Positions 8,595-17,543 of a stretch of DNA of 64,000 bases are shown here, in pieces. The notes beneath the pieces are model-generated. The model ran no database searches, was not told the origin of the DNA, and saw only the letters and a list, made by a program, of their open reading frames with translations. This DNA is from Streptomyces diastaticus subsp. diastaticus (GTDB lineage: Bacteria > Actinomycetota > Actinomycetes > Streptomycetales > Streptomycetaceae), in assembly GCF_011170125.1 (NCBI RefSeq), contig NZ_BLLN01000002.1, positions 310,001 through 374,000 on the forward strand. The letters are read 5' to 3'. Every line of letters begins with the position of its first letter. Position 1 is the stretch's first letter. A program made the translations under genes and the position numbers.

Positions 8595-10169
8595 TCAGCG
8601 CAGCCGGGTGTCGGCGGTGATCAGGCGGCGCTCCATCGGGTCGAGGGCGACCCCGGCGACCTTCCCGGAGTCGAAGCCCTGCACGAACCGTTCGTGGACC
8701 AGCGGCACGGCGGCGTCGGCCCCGAGGATCTTCGCCTCGGCCCTCATCTCGGCGGTGTGCCGCGCCGTCAGCCCGTCCGCCCCGGCGGCCTTCGCCACCG
8801 CCTCGTCGACGCCCTGGTCGCAGAGCTGGGAGATGTTGAAGCTGCCCTCGCAGGTGAAGTCGGAGCCGAGGTAGGAGACGGGGTCGGCGGTGTCGAGCAG
8901 GGTGTTGCGGGCCTGGATGAAGGCGTCGTACCTGCCCGCCAGCGCGTCCGCCTCCATCTGCGCGTAGTCCCGCACGTACTGCTTGACGGTGAAGCCGCGC
9001 GCCTCCAACTGCTGCTGCACGGCCGAGGCGACCTCGGGCAGCTCCGGGCGGTTGGTGTACGTGGCGAGCACGATCTGCTTCGTCTTCGCCACCTCGGCCC
9101 TGCCCGCGGGCTCGGCTCGGCCCTCGGGCGCCTCGCGCGCGTCGGCGGCCCACGGCACACCGGGCCCGAGCAGGCCCCGCGCGGTGTCGGCCCGGCCCTC
9201 GTAGACCCCGTCGACCAGCGCCTTGGAGTCGATCGCGGCCCGGGCGGCGGCGCGGATCGCCGGGTCGGCGAAGGCGCCGCGCCCGGTGTTCAGGTACAGC
9301 GTGTTGGTGCGCGCGGTCGGCACCTCGTGGATCTGCTTTTCCTCCAGCAGCGAGACCTGCGCGACGGGCACGTACTCGGCGATGTCGGCGCTGCCGGTCC
9401 GCAGCGCGTTGGCCCGCGCGGTCCCGTCGGCGACGAACTTCACGTCGACACCGGGCGCCTTCGCCTTCCCACCCCAGTACGTGTCGTTGCGTTCCAGCGT
9501 CGCGGAGACGGCGCCGTTCACCTTGGTCAGCGTGTAGGGCCCCGTGGCGTGCCCGGCCGGGTTCACCTGGGTGCCCTTGGCGCCCTTCTCGTAGGCGGCC
9601 TCGGAGAGGATGGCGAGCGAGGGGTTGGCGAGGCGCTGGGGCAGCAGCGGGTCGGCCTCGTCGGTGGTGACGCGCACGGTCCGCTCGCCCCCGGCCTCGA
9701 CGGTCAGCCGCACGTCACTCAGGACGCGCGGCCTGGGTGAGGCCGCCTGGGCGGCGGTCAGCGAGCGGACGACCGCCTCGGCGTCGACGGCCCCGCCGTC
9801 CTGGAAGCGGGCGTCGCGCAGGGTGAACTCCCAGCCCTTGTCGCCGTCCCGCCGCCACTTCGTGGCGAGCGCGGGTTCGGCGGCGCCGTCCTCGTCGATC
9901 CGGGTCAGCCCCTCGATCACCGAGAGCCGGCTGAGGGTCACCGCGTCGTCCCCGTAGGGCGACATGGCCTGCGCGGGCGGGAACGCCATGACGGCCCGCA
10001 GCCGCTGGTCGCCGCTGCCGGAGCCGCTGTCGCCGGGGGAGCCGCCACAGGCGGCGACGGGGACGAGCAGCGCGGCGGCGCCGAGCGCGAGCAGGGGGCG
10101 GCGGACGCCCGTCCGGGTGGGATTCCGGCGGGCGGACGGCGTGGAGGACGGGGAGGACTCCGAGGACAT
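8595..10169 (-). CDS. ABC transporter substrate-binding lipoprotein, family 5
   Basis: 524 residues. A basic, Ser/Pro-rich start leads into a hydrophobic signal ending in a lipobox (LLVPVAACG, Cys about residue 41), so the protein is probably lipid-anchored outside the membrane. The mature part follows the SBP family 5 pattern ([40 protein letters not shown]). Family members bind oligopeptides, nickel or metal-chelate complexes. The ATG at 10169 has AAGGT close upstream, directly next to a 23-bp palindrome of Fur/Zur type. It is the first gene of the operon with the fused permease and the MFS protein. The ligand is inferred, not proven; zinc or another metal chelate is favoured by the operator. 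Confidence 0.85.
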   Translation of the reverse strand: MSSESSPSSTPSARRNPTRTGVRRPLLALGAAALLVPVAACGGSPGDSGSGSGDQRLRAVMAFPPAQAMSPYGDDAVTLSRLSVIEGLTRIDEDGAAEPALATKWRRDGDKGWEFTLRDARFQDGGAVDAEAVVRSLTAAQAASPRPRVLSDVRLTVEAGGERTVRVTTDEADPLLPQRLANPSLAILSEAAYEKGAKGTQVNPAGHATGPYTLTKVNGAVSATLERNDTYWGGKAKAPGVDVKFVADGTARANALRTGSADIAEYVPVAQVSLLEEKQIHEVPTARTNTLYLNTGRGAFADPAIRAAARAAIDSKALVDGVYEGRADTARGLLGPGVPWAADAREAPEGRAEPAGRAEVAKTKQIVLATYTNRPELPEVASAVQQQLEARGFTVKQYVRDYAQMEADALAGRYDAFIQARNTLLDTADPVSYLGSDFTCEGSFNISQLCDQGVDEAVAKAAGADGLTARHTAEMRAEAKILGADAAVPLVHERFVQGFDSGKVAGVALDPMERRLITADTRLR

Positions 10170-10180
10170 GAACGCGACCT

Positions 10181-10203
10181 TATATGAAAACGATTGTCAT
10201 ATA
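10181..10203. promoter_or_regulatory. Fur-family (Zur-like) operator before the transport operon
   Basis: A 23-bp palindrome centred on 10192 pairs at 9 of 11 positions. Its core on the minus strand is TGACAATCGTTTTCA, close to the TGAAAATCATTTTCA type recognised by actinobacterial Zur. It is far more AT-rich than its surroundings and abuts the ribosome site of the solute-binding gene, so binding should block expression directly. Confidence 0.7.
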
Positions 10204-10229
10204 ACAGGGGGTATGGGCGGACTCGCGCC

Positions 10230-10853
10230 TCAGCCGGCCACGGAATCGGCCCGGTCCCGGCGCGCGGCACCGGCCAGCCCCGCCACCGGCACCTCGAAGT
10301 GCACGATGCCCTGCCCGCCTCCGGGCAGCGCCCGCTCGTCGCAGACCTCCTCGGCGGTGGCCCGCCAGAACGCCTCGGCGCCGGGCACCGCGGGGTCGGT
10401 GTGCAGATAGACCCGCTCGTACCCGCCGGCCCGCACCGCGAAGCCGCACAGCTCCCGCACCAGACGCCGGGCCAGTCCGTGGCGCCGGTGCTCGGGACGT
10501 ACGTAGATCCGGCAGAGCTGGGCGGTACTGCCGGAGGGGAAGCGGTCGGCGACCCACTGGGGGTTGGGCGGCGCGGCGGGGCCCCGGTCGCGGACGGCGC
10601 CGGTCGCGACGATCTCCCCGTCGCGTTCGACGACGAGCAGCGTGCACCGCTCGGGCTCCAGGTAGGCGGCGGCCGGGTCGATGATGTCGGCGTGCCAGCG
10701 GGGCACGTAACCGGAGCGCAGATCCCGGTAGACCGTGTCGAGCATCACGGCCCGCGCTCCCGGCACATCGGCCTCGGACGCGGTCCGCAGCACGTACTCG
10801 TCCCGCCCCGCCCGCTCCCGGACACCCGCTTCCACTCCGGCCACCACGGTCAT
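10230..10853 (-). CDS. GNAT family N-acetyltransferase
   Basis: 207 residues from the ATG at 10853 (GGCGGG just upstream). The acetyl-CoA binding core is visible: a beta strand ending AQLCRIYVRPEHRRHGLARRLV, which contains the R/Q-x-x-G-x-A pyrophosphate loop, about residues 125-145. The N-terminus (LRTASEADVPGARAVM) has the usual start of a GNAT domain. The substrate is unknown. It precedes the metal-transport-like operon on the same strand but is separated from it by the palindromic operator. Confidence 0.8.
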   Translation of the reverse strand: MTVVAGVEAGVRERAGRDEYVLRTASEADVPGARAVMLDTVYRDLRSGYVPRWHADIIDPAAAYLEPERCTLLVVERDGEIVATGAVRDRGPAAPPNPQWVADRFPSGSTAQLCRIYVRPEHRRHGLARRLVRELCGFAVRAGGYERVYLHTDPAVPGAEAFWRATAEEVCDERALPGGGQGIVHFEVPVAGLAGAARRDRADSVAG

Positions 10854-11003
10854 CCCGCCTGCCACCAGCCTCTCGTCAGCCACACGAACCTGCCGTACCA
10901 GCGTACGTGCAACCCATGTGCAGGAGCGGGTCAGGGGAGCGCCCCGCAGCCGACCCGGAGGGAACCATTCCGCCCTGTCGGTGCCGACTGCCACCCTGCC
11001 CCC

Positions 11004-11282
11004 ATGGACAGCGACGACGAGCGGCTCCTGCGCGGCCGGGTCTACGGCCACGACCCCGCCGCCCCCGAGGCCTCCCCCCTCCCCGGCCACCACTACGCCG
11101 AACTCGTCGGCGGCCCGCTGGACGGCCTCCTCCTCGACATCACCGGCCACCCGCCCACCACCCGCCGGCAAGGCGCCGCCCTCCCCACCGCCCTCAGCAG
11201 GTACGGCCCCGACGGCCGCTCCCTCTACAAGCCACGCCCCACAGCCCCGTCCCGCTGGGACTGGCAGGGAGACACCCGCTGA
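11004..11282 (+). CDS. Small conserved-type hypothetical protein
   Basis: 92 residues, hydrophilic, with the core ELVGGPLDGLLLDITG in the middle and an acidic start (MDSDDERLLRG). It resembles small uncharacterised actinobacterial proteins with a GGPLDG core; no function is known. No clear ribosome site precedes the ATG at 11004. It is divergent from the GNAT gene, and the 150-base gap between them should hold both promoters. Confidence 0.5.
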   Translation: MDSDDERLLRGRVYGHDPAAPEASPLPGHHYAELVGGPLDGLLLDITGHPPTTRRQGAALPTALSRYGPDGRSLYKPRPTAPSRWDWQGDTR

Positions 11283-11478
11283 CCGCCCCGCCCCGCCAGA
11301 ACCCCGGCCGGGGGCCCCTCGACCCGGCCCACCCCGGCCCGGTTGGCGAAACCGACCACCCAGCCGAACCGATCCCAGCCCGGCCGGCGCGTGAGGCCAC
11401 CCCACCCCAGCCCGGGCGGGCGAGACCGGTCACCCCGCCCAGCCGGACGCAGCCCACCCCGGCCGGGCGGAGCCGGGC
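11283..11478. other. Intergenic, C/G-biased, no gene seen
   Basis: About 200 bases between two convergent genes, made of many short CCGGCC- and CCACCC-like words. Strong composition bias produces long open frames on both strands, but none has a ribosome site or a recognisable protein. Confidence 0.5.
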
Positions 11479-11994
11479 TCACCCGGCCCGGTACACCAAG
11501 GCGGTGGCGATCGCCGCCAGCCCTTCCCCGCGCCCTGTGAGCCCGAGCCCGTCGGTCGTCGTCCCGGACACGGAGACGGGTGCCCCCACCGCCCCGGACA
11601 GGGCTGCCACGGCCTCACCGCGCCGCTTCCCCACCTTGGGCCGCAACCCGACGACCTGTACGGCCACGTTCCCGATCCCGAACCCCTCGGCCCGCACGAT
11701 CCGCGCGGCCTCGCCGAGCAGAGCGACCCCGGAGGCCCCGGCCCACTCGGGCCGCGAGGTCCCGAAGTGCGCCCCGAGGTCCCCGAGGCCGGCGGCCGAG
11801 AAGAGCGCGTCGCACGCCGCGTGCGCGGCCACGTCCCCGTCGGAGTGCCCGGCGAGCCCGAACTCCTCACCCTCCCAGAGCAGCCCGGCGCACCACAGTT
11901 CGCGCCCCCGCTCGAAGGCGTGCACGTCGGTCCCGATCCCGACCAGCGGCATCACGAACCCGGCCCCGTCCCGCGGCCCCGCCTCAGTACCCAT
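11479..11994 (-). CDS. ispF: 2-C-methyl-D-erythritol 2,4-cyclodiphosphate synthase
   Basis: 171 residues. The zinc-binding motif is at the start (GIGTDVHAF, Asp23 and His25), followed by [19 protein letters not shown] and the C-terminal [17 protein letters not shown]. The enzyme closes the cyclodiphosphate ring in the MEP isoprenoid pathway, two steps after IspD. AGGAGG sits 7 bases before the ATG at 11994, which decides the start over the Met at 11952. It overlaps the ispD end by 11 bases, so the two are translationally coupled. Confidence 0.95.
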   Translation of the reverse strand: MGTEAGPRDGAGFVMPLVGIGTDVHAFERGRELWCAGLLWEGEEFGLAGHSDGDVAAHAACDALFSAAGLGDLGAHFGTSRPEWAGASGVALLGEAARIVRAEGFGIGNVAVQVVGLRPKVGKRRGEAVAALSGAVGAPVSVSGTTTDGLGLTGRGEGLAAIATALVYRAG

Positions 11995-12781
11995 CGTTGG
12001 CCCTCCTGCGCGCCAGAACCGCCTCGGCCAGCACCAGATCGAGCGGCCGTGTCACCTTGAACGCCTCCTCGTGCCCGGGCACGACCACGACCGGCAGCCC
12101 CAGTCGCTCGCAGAGCCCGGCGTCGTCCGTGGCGCCCTCACCCTCCACGGGTCCCTGGCGGTGCGCCCGGTCGAGGGCCTCCCGGTCGAACCCCTGGGGC
12201 GTCTGCACCGCCCGCAGCCGCGCCCGCTCGGGCGTCGCCACCACCGGTTCGCCGGGCACGGTGGCGCCCCCGGCGAGAGGGCCGACCTCCTTGACGGTGT
12301 CGCTCAGCGGCAGTCCGGGCACGACGGCCGGGGCACCGCCCCGCACCGCCTCGACCACGCCGTCCACGATCTCCACCGGCACCAGCGGCCGCGCCGCGTC
12401 GTGCACCAGTACGGCCGTCACGTCGTCGGGGAGCGCGTCGAGCCCGCGGCGTACCGACTCCTGCCGGGTCTCGCCGCCGGCGACCACCCGGATGTCGGTC
12501 TCGTCCCCGCCTCCGCGCCGCGCGGGGGCGAAGGAGGGTGCCTCGGCCGGGTGGAGGTGGTCGTCGACCATCGCCCGGACCTCGGCGACGCCGTCGGGCG
12601 GGGCCACCACCACGACCAGGGACACGGCGCGCGAGGCGGCCATGGCCCGGACGGCGTGGACGAGCATGGGGGTTCCGTGCAGCGTACGCAGGGCTTTCGG
12701 GGTGCCGGGGCCGAGCCGCACGCCGCGGCCGGCCGCCGGGATCACCACCGCCGTGCGGGGCGCCTGTGTTTCGTCAGTCAT
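11984..12781 (-). CDS. ispD: 2-C-methyl-D-erythritol 4-phosphate cytidylyltransferase
   Basis: 265 residues. The nucleotide-binding loop [15 protein letters not shown] (15-29, with Arg22 and Lys29) and [11 protein letters not shown] are family signatures, as are [19 protein letters not shown] and [13 protein letters not shown]. It makes CDP-methylerythritol from MEP and CTP. Its length is slightly above the ~230 of E. coli because of a Gly/Arg-rich insert near residue 85. It runs in the same direction as carD upstream but about 390 bases away with hairpins between, so it probably has its own promoter. Confidence 0.95.
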   Translation of the reverse strand: MTDETQAPRTAVVIPAAGRGVRLGPGTPKALRTLHGTPMLVHAVRAMAASRAVSLVVVVAPPDGVAEVRAMVDDHLHPAEAPSFAPARRGGGDETDIRVVAGGETRQESVRRGLDALPDDVTAVLVHDAARPLVPVEIVDGVVEAVRGGAPAVVPGLPLSDTVKEVGPLAGGATVPGEPVVATPERARLRAVQTPQGFDREALDRAHRQGPVEGEGATDDAGLCERLGLPVVVVPGHEEAFKVTRPLDLVLAEAVLARRRANDGY

Positions 12782-13024
12782 CGGTTCCGTTCAGGTTTGT
12801 ACGCTCGGGCGTCCTGGGTATGGCCACCAACGTGCCGGGCGCGACGTCTGGACCGGACCCTTCCGTGACTTCCGGTCGAGCCACTTGCCGGGGGCCCGGC
12901 ACCTCCAGGAGCGACACGCGGGGGCCTTTCCGACCACAGACGCGACACCACCGGACGGCGGCGGTCAGACCGTCCGCTCCACCCATCACACACGGCACGT
13001 GTCGATCAGTATCCCGGTACGCCA
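12782..13024. other. ispD upstream region, no gene accepted
   Basis: About 240 bases between the ispD start and the hairpins that follow carD. A 74-codon minus-strand frame ends across the ispD start but lacks a recognisable protein. The region should carry the ispD promoter. Confidence 0.4.
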
Positions 13025-13054
13025 GAGGGGCACACCGGCAGGCGTGCCCCTCTT
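13025..13054 (+). terminator. Hairpin with T-run reading rightward
   Basis: A perfect 10-bp stem (13025-13034 with 13045-13054) is followed by TTTT on the plus strand. No plus-strand gene ends here, so it may end an unrecognised small transcript. Confidence 0.5.
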
Positions 13055-13085
13055 TTCCGCACTCTCTCCGTGTCCGGTTCGGACA

Positions 13086-13127
13086 TGCCGAATCGCCCGG
13101 TGAAGGTGATCAACGGGCGATTCGGCA
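13086..13127 (-). terminator. carD terminator hairpin
   Basis: Perfect 14-bp arms (13086-13099 and 13114-13127) with a 14-base loop lie about 50 bases downstream of the carD stop. Confidence 0.7.
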
Positions 13128-13174
13128 GATGGACGTGCGCGCTCACGCGACGCCGCTCCGCGAGGAGCGGGACG

Positions 13175-13657
13175 TCAGGAGGCGAGCACCTCGTCGAGGA
13201 GGGCCTCGGCCTTGTCCTCGTTGGTGTTCTCGGCCAGCGCCAGCTCGCTGACCAGGATCTGGCGTGCTTTCGCCAGCATGCGCTTCTCACCGGCGGACAG
13301 ACCGCGCTCGCGCTCCCGGCGCCACAGGTCGCGGACGACCTCGGCGACGCGGATCACATCGCCCGACGCCAGCTTCTCCAGATTCGCCTTGTAGCGTCGG
13401 GACCAGTTGGTCGGCTCCTCGGCATACGGCGCGCGCAGCACCTCGAAGACCCGGTCCAGACCGTCCTGGCCCACTACGTCGCGCACGCCGACCAGCTCCG
13501 CGTTGTCCGCGGGCACGCGCACCGTCAGGTCGCCTTGCGCGACCTTGAGAACCAGGTAGTTCTTGTCCACACCCTTGATCTGACGAGTTTCGATTGCCTC
13601 GATCAGCGCGGCCCCGTGATGGGGATAGACCACGGTGTCGCCAACCTTGAACGTCAT
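13175..13657 (-). CDS. carD: CarD family RNA polymerase-binding transcription factor
   Basis: 160 residues, the standard length. The N-terminal RNAP-interaction domain ([19 protein letters not shown], residues 5-60) binds the beta subunit, and the C-terminal basic helical domain ([33 protein letters not shown]) contacts promoter DNA. CarD stabilises open complexes, notably at rRNA promoters. GGAAGGGG lies about 10 bases before the ATG. A possible promoter on the minus strand is TTCAAG, 17 bases, TACCCT, ending near 13690. The position next to ispD is typical of Streptomyces and mycobacteria. Confidence 0.96.
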   Translation of the reverse strand: MTFKVGDTVVYPHHGAALIEAIETRQIKGVDKNYLVLKVAQGDLTVRVPADNAELVGVRDVVGQDGLDRVFEVLRAPYAEEPTNWSRRYKANLEKLASGDVIRVAEVVRDLWRRERERGLSAGEKRMLAKARQILVSELALAENTNEDKAEALLDEVLAS

Positions 13658-14389
13658 GTGACAGGTACCCCTTCCGTGGCTATCTAGGGTAACACGAGAA
13701 TCGAGCCCCTTGAATGGCGTTTTCGCAGGTCAGGCCATATCTCGGGGCTTGACAACAACAACGCGAACGTGCTGCGAAGGGCCTGCGGAAGGAGGTATTC
13801 GCAGGTCGGGGCGGCTCTCCAGGGAAAGGGAAACGCGTACGTTACAGGTGGTTGAAGCCGGAAAGACCGGGCCCTATGTCCCGTTTTGTCCGGTACGGCG
13901 GGCCCCCGGACGGCTCCCGTGTTCGAGGGACCGCGTCACACTTCCCGGCATTGCCGGAATTGATCACACCACCCGCCCGGCACACCCGGCCGGACGGCCT
14001 CCGGACCGCCCGGGAAACGCCCCGCCGGATCACGGCACGATCACGGGGTGATCACGCGGCACAGCGCCGGCGGCAACCCGCGGCGCTCTGATCCATTTCC
14101 CACGACGGCCATGCATTCCTTACCGAAAACCCCGGGAATCCCCTCAACGGAGCCGCCCGCGCATTTCCGGATAGGCCCCGGGCCGGGACGGAGCCCGGGG
14201 CCTCCCGGGCTCCGTCCCGGCGGGCTCGTACCGCCGCCCGGGGTGTCACCGCTCCGGCAGGGGGCGGGTCGGGTGAAGCCCGGTGGCGACGGCTCGGTAA
14301 CCTGATCACGCTTGACCGGGAGGGTCACGAACCGCCCGCTTGTCCCGTACCGACCTCGTTCCGTCCTCGTTCAAGGAGTTGCCCGCACC
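13658..14389. other. Long divergent intergenic region with hairpin and repeats
   Basis: About 730 bases between carD and a lipoprotein gene. It is less GC-rich than its surroundings in places. It holds a TTGACA at 13749, a GATCACggGGTGATC-type palindrome (14039-14053) with a direct repeat of its left half at 14028, and a perfect 16-bp hairpin at 14183-14220. No open frame has both a ribosome site and a plausible product. Confidence 0.5.
14183..14220. terminator. Perfect 16-bp hairpin in a divergent gap
   Basis: Arms 14183-14198 and 14205-14220 with a 6-base loop. It lies upstream of both flanking genes, so it is not explained as their terminator; it could end a small RNA or act as a regulatory structure. 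Confidence 0.55.
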
Positions 14390-15025
14390 GTGAGCAGCAG
14401 CCTTCGACGCGGCGCAGTCGCCGCCGCCGCCATCGCGTTCTCGATCGCCTCGCTCGCCTCGTGCGCCGCAGGGAACAACGCCGAGACCCACCAGATCCGT
14501 CCGGACAACGCGGCGGCCACGGTCGGCGACATCATGGTCCAGAACGCCACGATCGTGACCCAGCCCGACCTCGAGTCGACCGGTCCCGCGATCGTCGCCG
14601 CCACCATCTTCAACAACGGCACCAAGGACCAGACCCTGGACTCGGTCGTGGTCGACGGGGTGGACAAGAAGGCCGAGCTGACCGCCGCGCAGGGCAACGG
14701 CCCGCTGACCATCCCGGCCGGCGGCCGCCTCATCGTCGGCGGCGAGGACAACGCCTCGGCGGTCCTGCCCAGCAGCCGCACCTCCGTCCTCGACGGCAAC
14801 GCGCAGGCCGTCACCTTCACCTTCAGCCGTACCGGCGACGTGAAGCTGGACACCCTGGTCGTCCCGGCCGCCGGCTACTTCAAGAAGTGGGGCCCGAGCG
14901 ACATGCCGAGCGCCCCCGCCTCGAACAGCCCCTCCCCGGAGAGCTCCGAGACCGCCGGCGAGGGCTCCGGAGCCCCGGCCGACGGCGCGCAGGGCGAGGC
15001 GGACGGCGCCGAGGCCGGTCACTGA
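14390..15025 (+). CDS. Secreted lipoprotein of unknown function
   Basis: 211 residues from the GTG at 14390, with AAGGAG 11 bases upstream. A basic start and hydrophobic segment (RRGAVAAAAIAFSIASLASC) end in a lipobox with Cys near residue 23, giving a membrane-anchored lipoprotein. The mature domain (about 40-175) looks like a beta-sandwich (DIMVQNATIVTQPD; VVDGVDKKAELT; GRLIVGGEDNASAVL), somewhat like copper-chaperone PCu(A)C folds but without the Met/His metal motif. The last 40 residues are Ser/Gly/Glu-rich. Position between carD and phoP is typical of Streptomyces. Function unknown. Confidence 0.8.
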   Translation: MSSSLRRGAVAAAAIAFSIASLASCAAGNNAETHQIRPDNAAATVGDIMVQNATIVTQPDLESTGPAIVAATIFNNGTKDQTLDSVVVDGVDKKAELTAAQGNGPLTIPAGGRLIVGGEDNASAVLPSSRTSVLDGNAQAVTFTFSRTGDVKLDTLVVPAAGYFKKWGPSDMPSAPASNSPSPESSETAGEGSGAPADGAQGEADGAEAGH

Positions 15026-15056
15026 GGACTCCTCCCTGCCGGGCGGCAGGGTGACG

Positions 15057-15098
15057 CGCGGAGGGCGGGACCCGGATCACCGGGTCCCGCCCTCCGCG
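15057..15098. terminator. Bidirectional terminator between the lipoprotein gene and phoP
   Basis: A perfect 19-bp stem (15057-15075 with 15080-15098) closes a 4-base loop between convergent genes. Confidence 0.85.
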
Positions 15099-15129
15099 TG
15101 TCACCGGCCCGCCTCGGGGCCGGGCCCCG

Positions 15130-15810
15130 TCAGGGCTCGAACTTGTAGCCGAGGCCGCGCACGGTGACCAGGTAGCGCGGGGCCCCCGGGTCCGGCTCGA
15201 TCTTGGCGCGCAGCCGCTTGACGTGGACGTCGAGGGTCTTGGTGTCGCCCACGTAGTCGGCGCCCCAGACCCGGTCGATGAGCTGCATCCGGGTCAGCAC
15301 GCGCCCGGCGTTGCGCAGCAGCATCTCCAGCAGGTCGAACTCCTTGAGCGGCAGGTCGACCTTGTCGCCGGAGACGGTGACCACGTGCCGGTCGACGTCC
15401 ATCCGCACCGGCCCCGCCTCCAGGGCCTGCGGTACGGCCTCCTCCGGTTCGCCCCGGCGGCGGAGCACGGCGCGGATGCGGGCGACCAGCTCGCGCGAGG
15501 AGAAGGGCTTGGTGACGTAGTCGTCGGCCCCTATCTCCAGGCCGACGACCTTGTCGATCTCGCTGTCCTTGGCGGTGACCATGATCACCGGCACGTTGGA
15601 GCGGCCGCGCAACTGGCGGCAGACCTCGGTACCGGGGAGTCCGGGCAGCATCAGGTCGAGCAGGACCAGGTCGGCGCCGTTGCGCTCGAACTCGTCGAGT
15701 CCTTCGGGGCCGGTGGCCGCGATGGCGACCTCGAAGCCCTCTTTGCGCAGCATGTAGGACAGGGCGTCGCTGAAGGATTCCTCATCCTCGACGACGAGCA
15801 CTCGGGTCAC
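15130..15810 (-). CDS. phoP: Phosphate response regulator PhoP, OmpR family
   Basis: 226 residues. The receiver domain (1-120) has the acidic pocket (VVEDEE), the phospho-acceptor in LVLLDLMLPG (Asp about 52) and the Lys of YVTKPF. The winged-helix domain (about 135-226) has LPLKEFDLLEMLLRNAGRVLTR and the C-terminal RGLGYKFEP hairpin. It controls the phosphate regulon and, in Streptomyces, antibiotic production. The GTG at 15810 overlaps the phoR TGA, with CGGAGG about 8 bases upstream. Identity rests on the phoU-phoR-phoP-carD context as well as the sequence. Confidence 0.95.
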   Translation of the reverse strand: MTRVLVVEDEESFSDALSYMLRKEGFEVAIAATGPEGLDEFERNGADLVLLDLMLPGLPGTEVCRQLRGRSNVPVIMVTAKDSEIDKVVGLEIGADDYVTKPFSSRELVARIRAVLRRRGEPEEAVPQALEAGPVRMDVDRHVVTVSGDKVDLPLKEFDLLEMLLRNAGRVLTRMQLIDRVWGADYVGDTKTLDVHVKRLRAKIEPDPGAPRYLVTVRGLGYKFEP

Positions 15811-17246
15811 GGGAGGACCTCCGGGGCAGGAAGAACGGATGGTGGGGCGGAAGGCGACGCGCAGGACGGGACGGCCGCGGCCGGGCGGGGCGCCGCGCCG
15901 TGCGGCTCCCCGTGGCCGTACGCGCGGTCCGCGCCGCCGGTTGCGTCGTCGGTGTCGACGTCGTCGGTCCGGGGGCGCCGGGTGGCGCCGGAGCCCCCGG
16001 CGGCGCTGCCGGGGGTGGTGGTCGTGGTGGAGGCGGAGTCGTCCGGGCCCGTCCCGGGCCGGGGCCGCGCCTTGGGCCTCGTCCGGCGGTCGCGGGTGGC
16101 GCCGGCCTCGGGGAGGCGGAGGGTGAAGGTCGAACCCTGGCCCTCGGAGCTCCAGACGGTGACCTCGCCGCCGTGCGAGGCGGCGACGTGCTTGACGATG
16201 GCGAGGCCGAGGCCGGTGCCGCCGGTGGCGCGGGAGCGGGCGGGGTCGACGCGGTAGAAGCGTTCGAAGACCCGCTCGCGGTCCTTCTCCGATATGCCGA
16301 TGCCCTGGTCGGTGACGGTGATGTCGATGTAGTCGCCGTCGGGCTCGCGGACCCGGCGGGCGGCCACGCCGACCCGGGTCCGGGGCGGGCTGTAGTTGAC
16401 GGCGTTCTCGACCAGGTTGCCGAGGGCGCCGACCAGGGCGCCGCGGCTGCCCCAGACGAAGAGGTCGATGTCGCCGCCCCAGCTCATGGTGATCTGCTTG
16501 TGGGCGGCGGCCTGGCGGCTGCGGTCCATCGCCTCGGCGATCAGCTCGTCGACGTCGACGGGTTCGGCGTCCTCCATCGGGTCGTCGTTCTGCACCCTGG
16601 AGAGGTCGATCAGCTCCTGGACGAGGCTGGTCAGGCGGGTCGCCTCGATCTCCATCCGCCCGGCGAACCGCTCGACCGCCTCCGGGTCGTCGGCGGCGTC
16701 CCGCACCGCCTCGGAGAGCAGCGAGAGGGCGCCGACCGGGGTCTTCAGCTCGTGGCTGACGTTGGCGACGAAATCGCGCCGTACCGCCTCGATGCGGCGG
16801 GCCTCGGTGAGGTCCTCGACCAGCAGCAGCACCAGGCGGGAGCCGAGGGGGGCGACCCGCGCGGAGACGGCGAGGCCGTCGCCCCGGATCGCGCCCCGGC
16901 GGGGCAGGTCCAGCTCCGCCTGGCGTATCTCGCCGTCGCGCCGGGTGTCGCGGGCCATCTTCAGCATCGGCTCGACGGCCAGCTTGCCGCCCCGCACCAG
17001 CCCGAGGGCGTACGCGGCGGAGCTGGCCTTCACGACGCCGTCCCCCTCGTCGAGGACGACGGCGGAGGAGCGGAGCGCGGAGAGGACGGTGTCGACACCC
17101 GGCGGCAGCACCGGGGTGCTGTGCAGGGAACTGCGGGTGGGCCGCCGCAGCTCGCGTTCGCTCCAGCGGAACGCCAGCATCGCGACGACACCGGTGCACA
17201 GCCCGGCGAGCGCGGCCACCGCGGCCACTGCCGTGTTCACGTCCAT
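15807..17246 (-). CDS. phoR: Phosphate sensor histidine kinase PhoR
   Basis: 479 residues. A single N-terminal membrane segment (8-27) and a basic turn lead to a degenerate PAS region (about 45-135), a HisKA helix with the phospho-acceptor in FVANVSHELKTPVGAL (His about 165), and a HATPase domain with N box (LGNLVENAVNYSP), G1 (VTDQGIGISEKD) and G2 (ATGGTGLGLAIVKHV). The last ~95 residues are a disordered Arg/Gly/Pro tail. It phosphorylates PhoP when phosphate is scarce. The stop overlaps the phoP start by 4 bases, so the pair is coupled. Confidence 0.95.
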   Translation of the reverse strand: MDVNTAVAAVAALAGLCTGVVAMLAFRWSERELRRPTRSSLHSTPVLPPGVDTVLSALRSSAVVLDEGDGVVKASSAAYALGLVRGGKLAVEPMLKMARDTRRDGEIRQAELDLPRRGAIRGDGLAVSARVAPLGSRLVLLLVEDLTEARRIEAVRRDFVANVSHELKTPVGALSLLSEAVRDAADDPEAVERFAGRMEIEATRLTSLVQELIDLSRVQNDDPMEDAEPVDVDELIAEAMDRSRQAAAHKQITMSWGGDIDLFVWGSRGALVGALGNLVENAVNYSPPRTRVGVAARRVREPDGDYIDITVTDQGIGISEKDRERVFERFYRVDPARSRATGGTGLGLAIVKHVAASHGGEVTVWSSEGQGSTFTLRLPEAGATRDRRTRPKARPRPGTGPDDSASTTTTTPGSAAGGSGATRRPRTDDVDTDDATGGADRAYGHGEPHGAAPRPAAAVPSCASPSAPPSVLPAPEVLP

Positions 17247-17319
17247 GTGTCCAGGTTATGCGGGGGGAAGGTCCCGGTCACAGCGGTGGGAGTGCGGCCC
17301 GCACCACTCGTCGCCCAGA

Positions 17320-17352
17320 GTTCACCGTGGCGACGGGGCCGGTTCACCGGAG
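17320..17352. promoter_or_regulatory. PHO box between phoR and phoU
   Basis: Three 11-bp direct-repeat units: GTTCACC at 17320 and again at 17342, exactly 22 bases apart, with a degenerate middle unit at 17331. This matches the GTTCACC-type repeats bound by PhoP in Streptomyces, and the phoR-phoU gap is a known site for them. It should control both divergent transcripts. Confidence 0.85.
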
Positions 17353-17543
17353 GTGCCGGATGCCGTCGCGAAGGCCCCCGATCGTGGGAGCGTGGGGCCA
17401 GGAGGCGACTCCCGGCCTTCGTGGGCCCGCGACGCCGGGCACGGCGCCTCGCACACCGAGGCACCGCGCGGCACACCGCGGGCCGGTCCACGAAGACCGG
17501 GGAGACGCCCCCGGAGCCCCCCGAACCGGGAGAGAGGGAGCCC

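Noticed and set aside
12774..12998. 74-codon minus-strand frame ending across the ispD start
   Set aside because: No ribosome site, no recognisable protein; the overlap with ispD is explained by composition.
13852..14091. 79-codon plus-strand frame in the carD-lipoprotein gap
   Set aside because: Atypical composition for a Streptomyces protein and no ribosome site.
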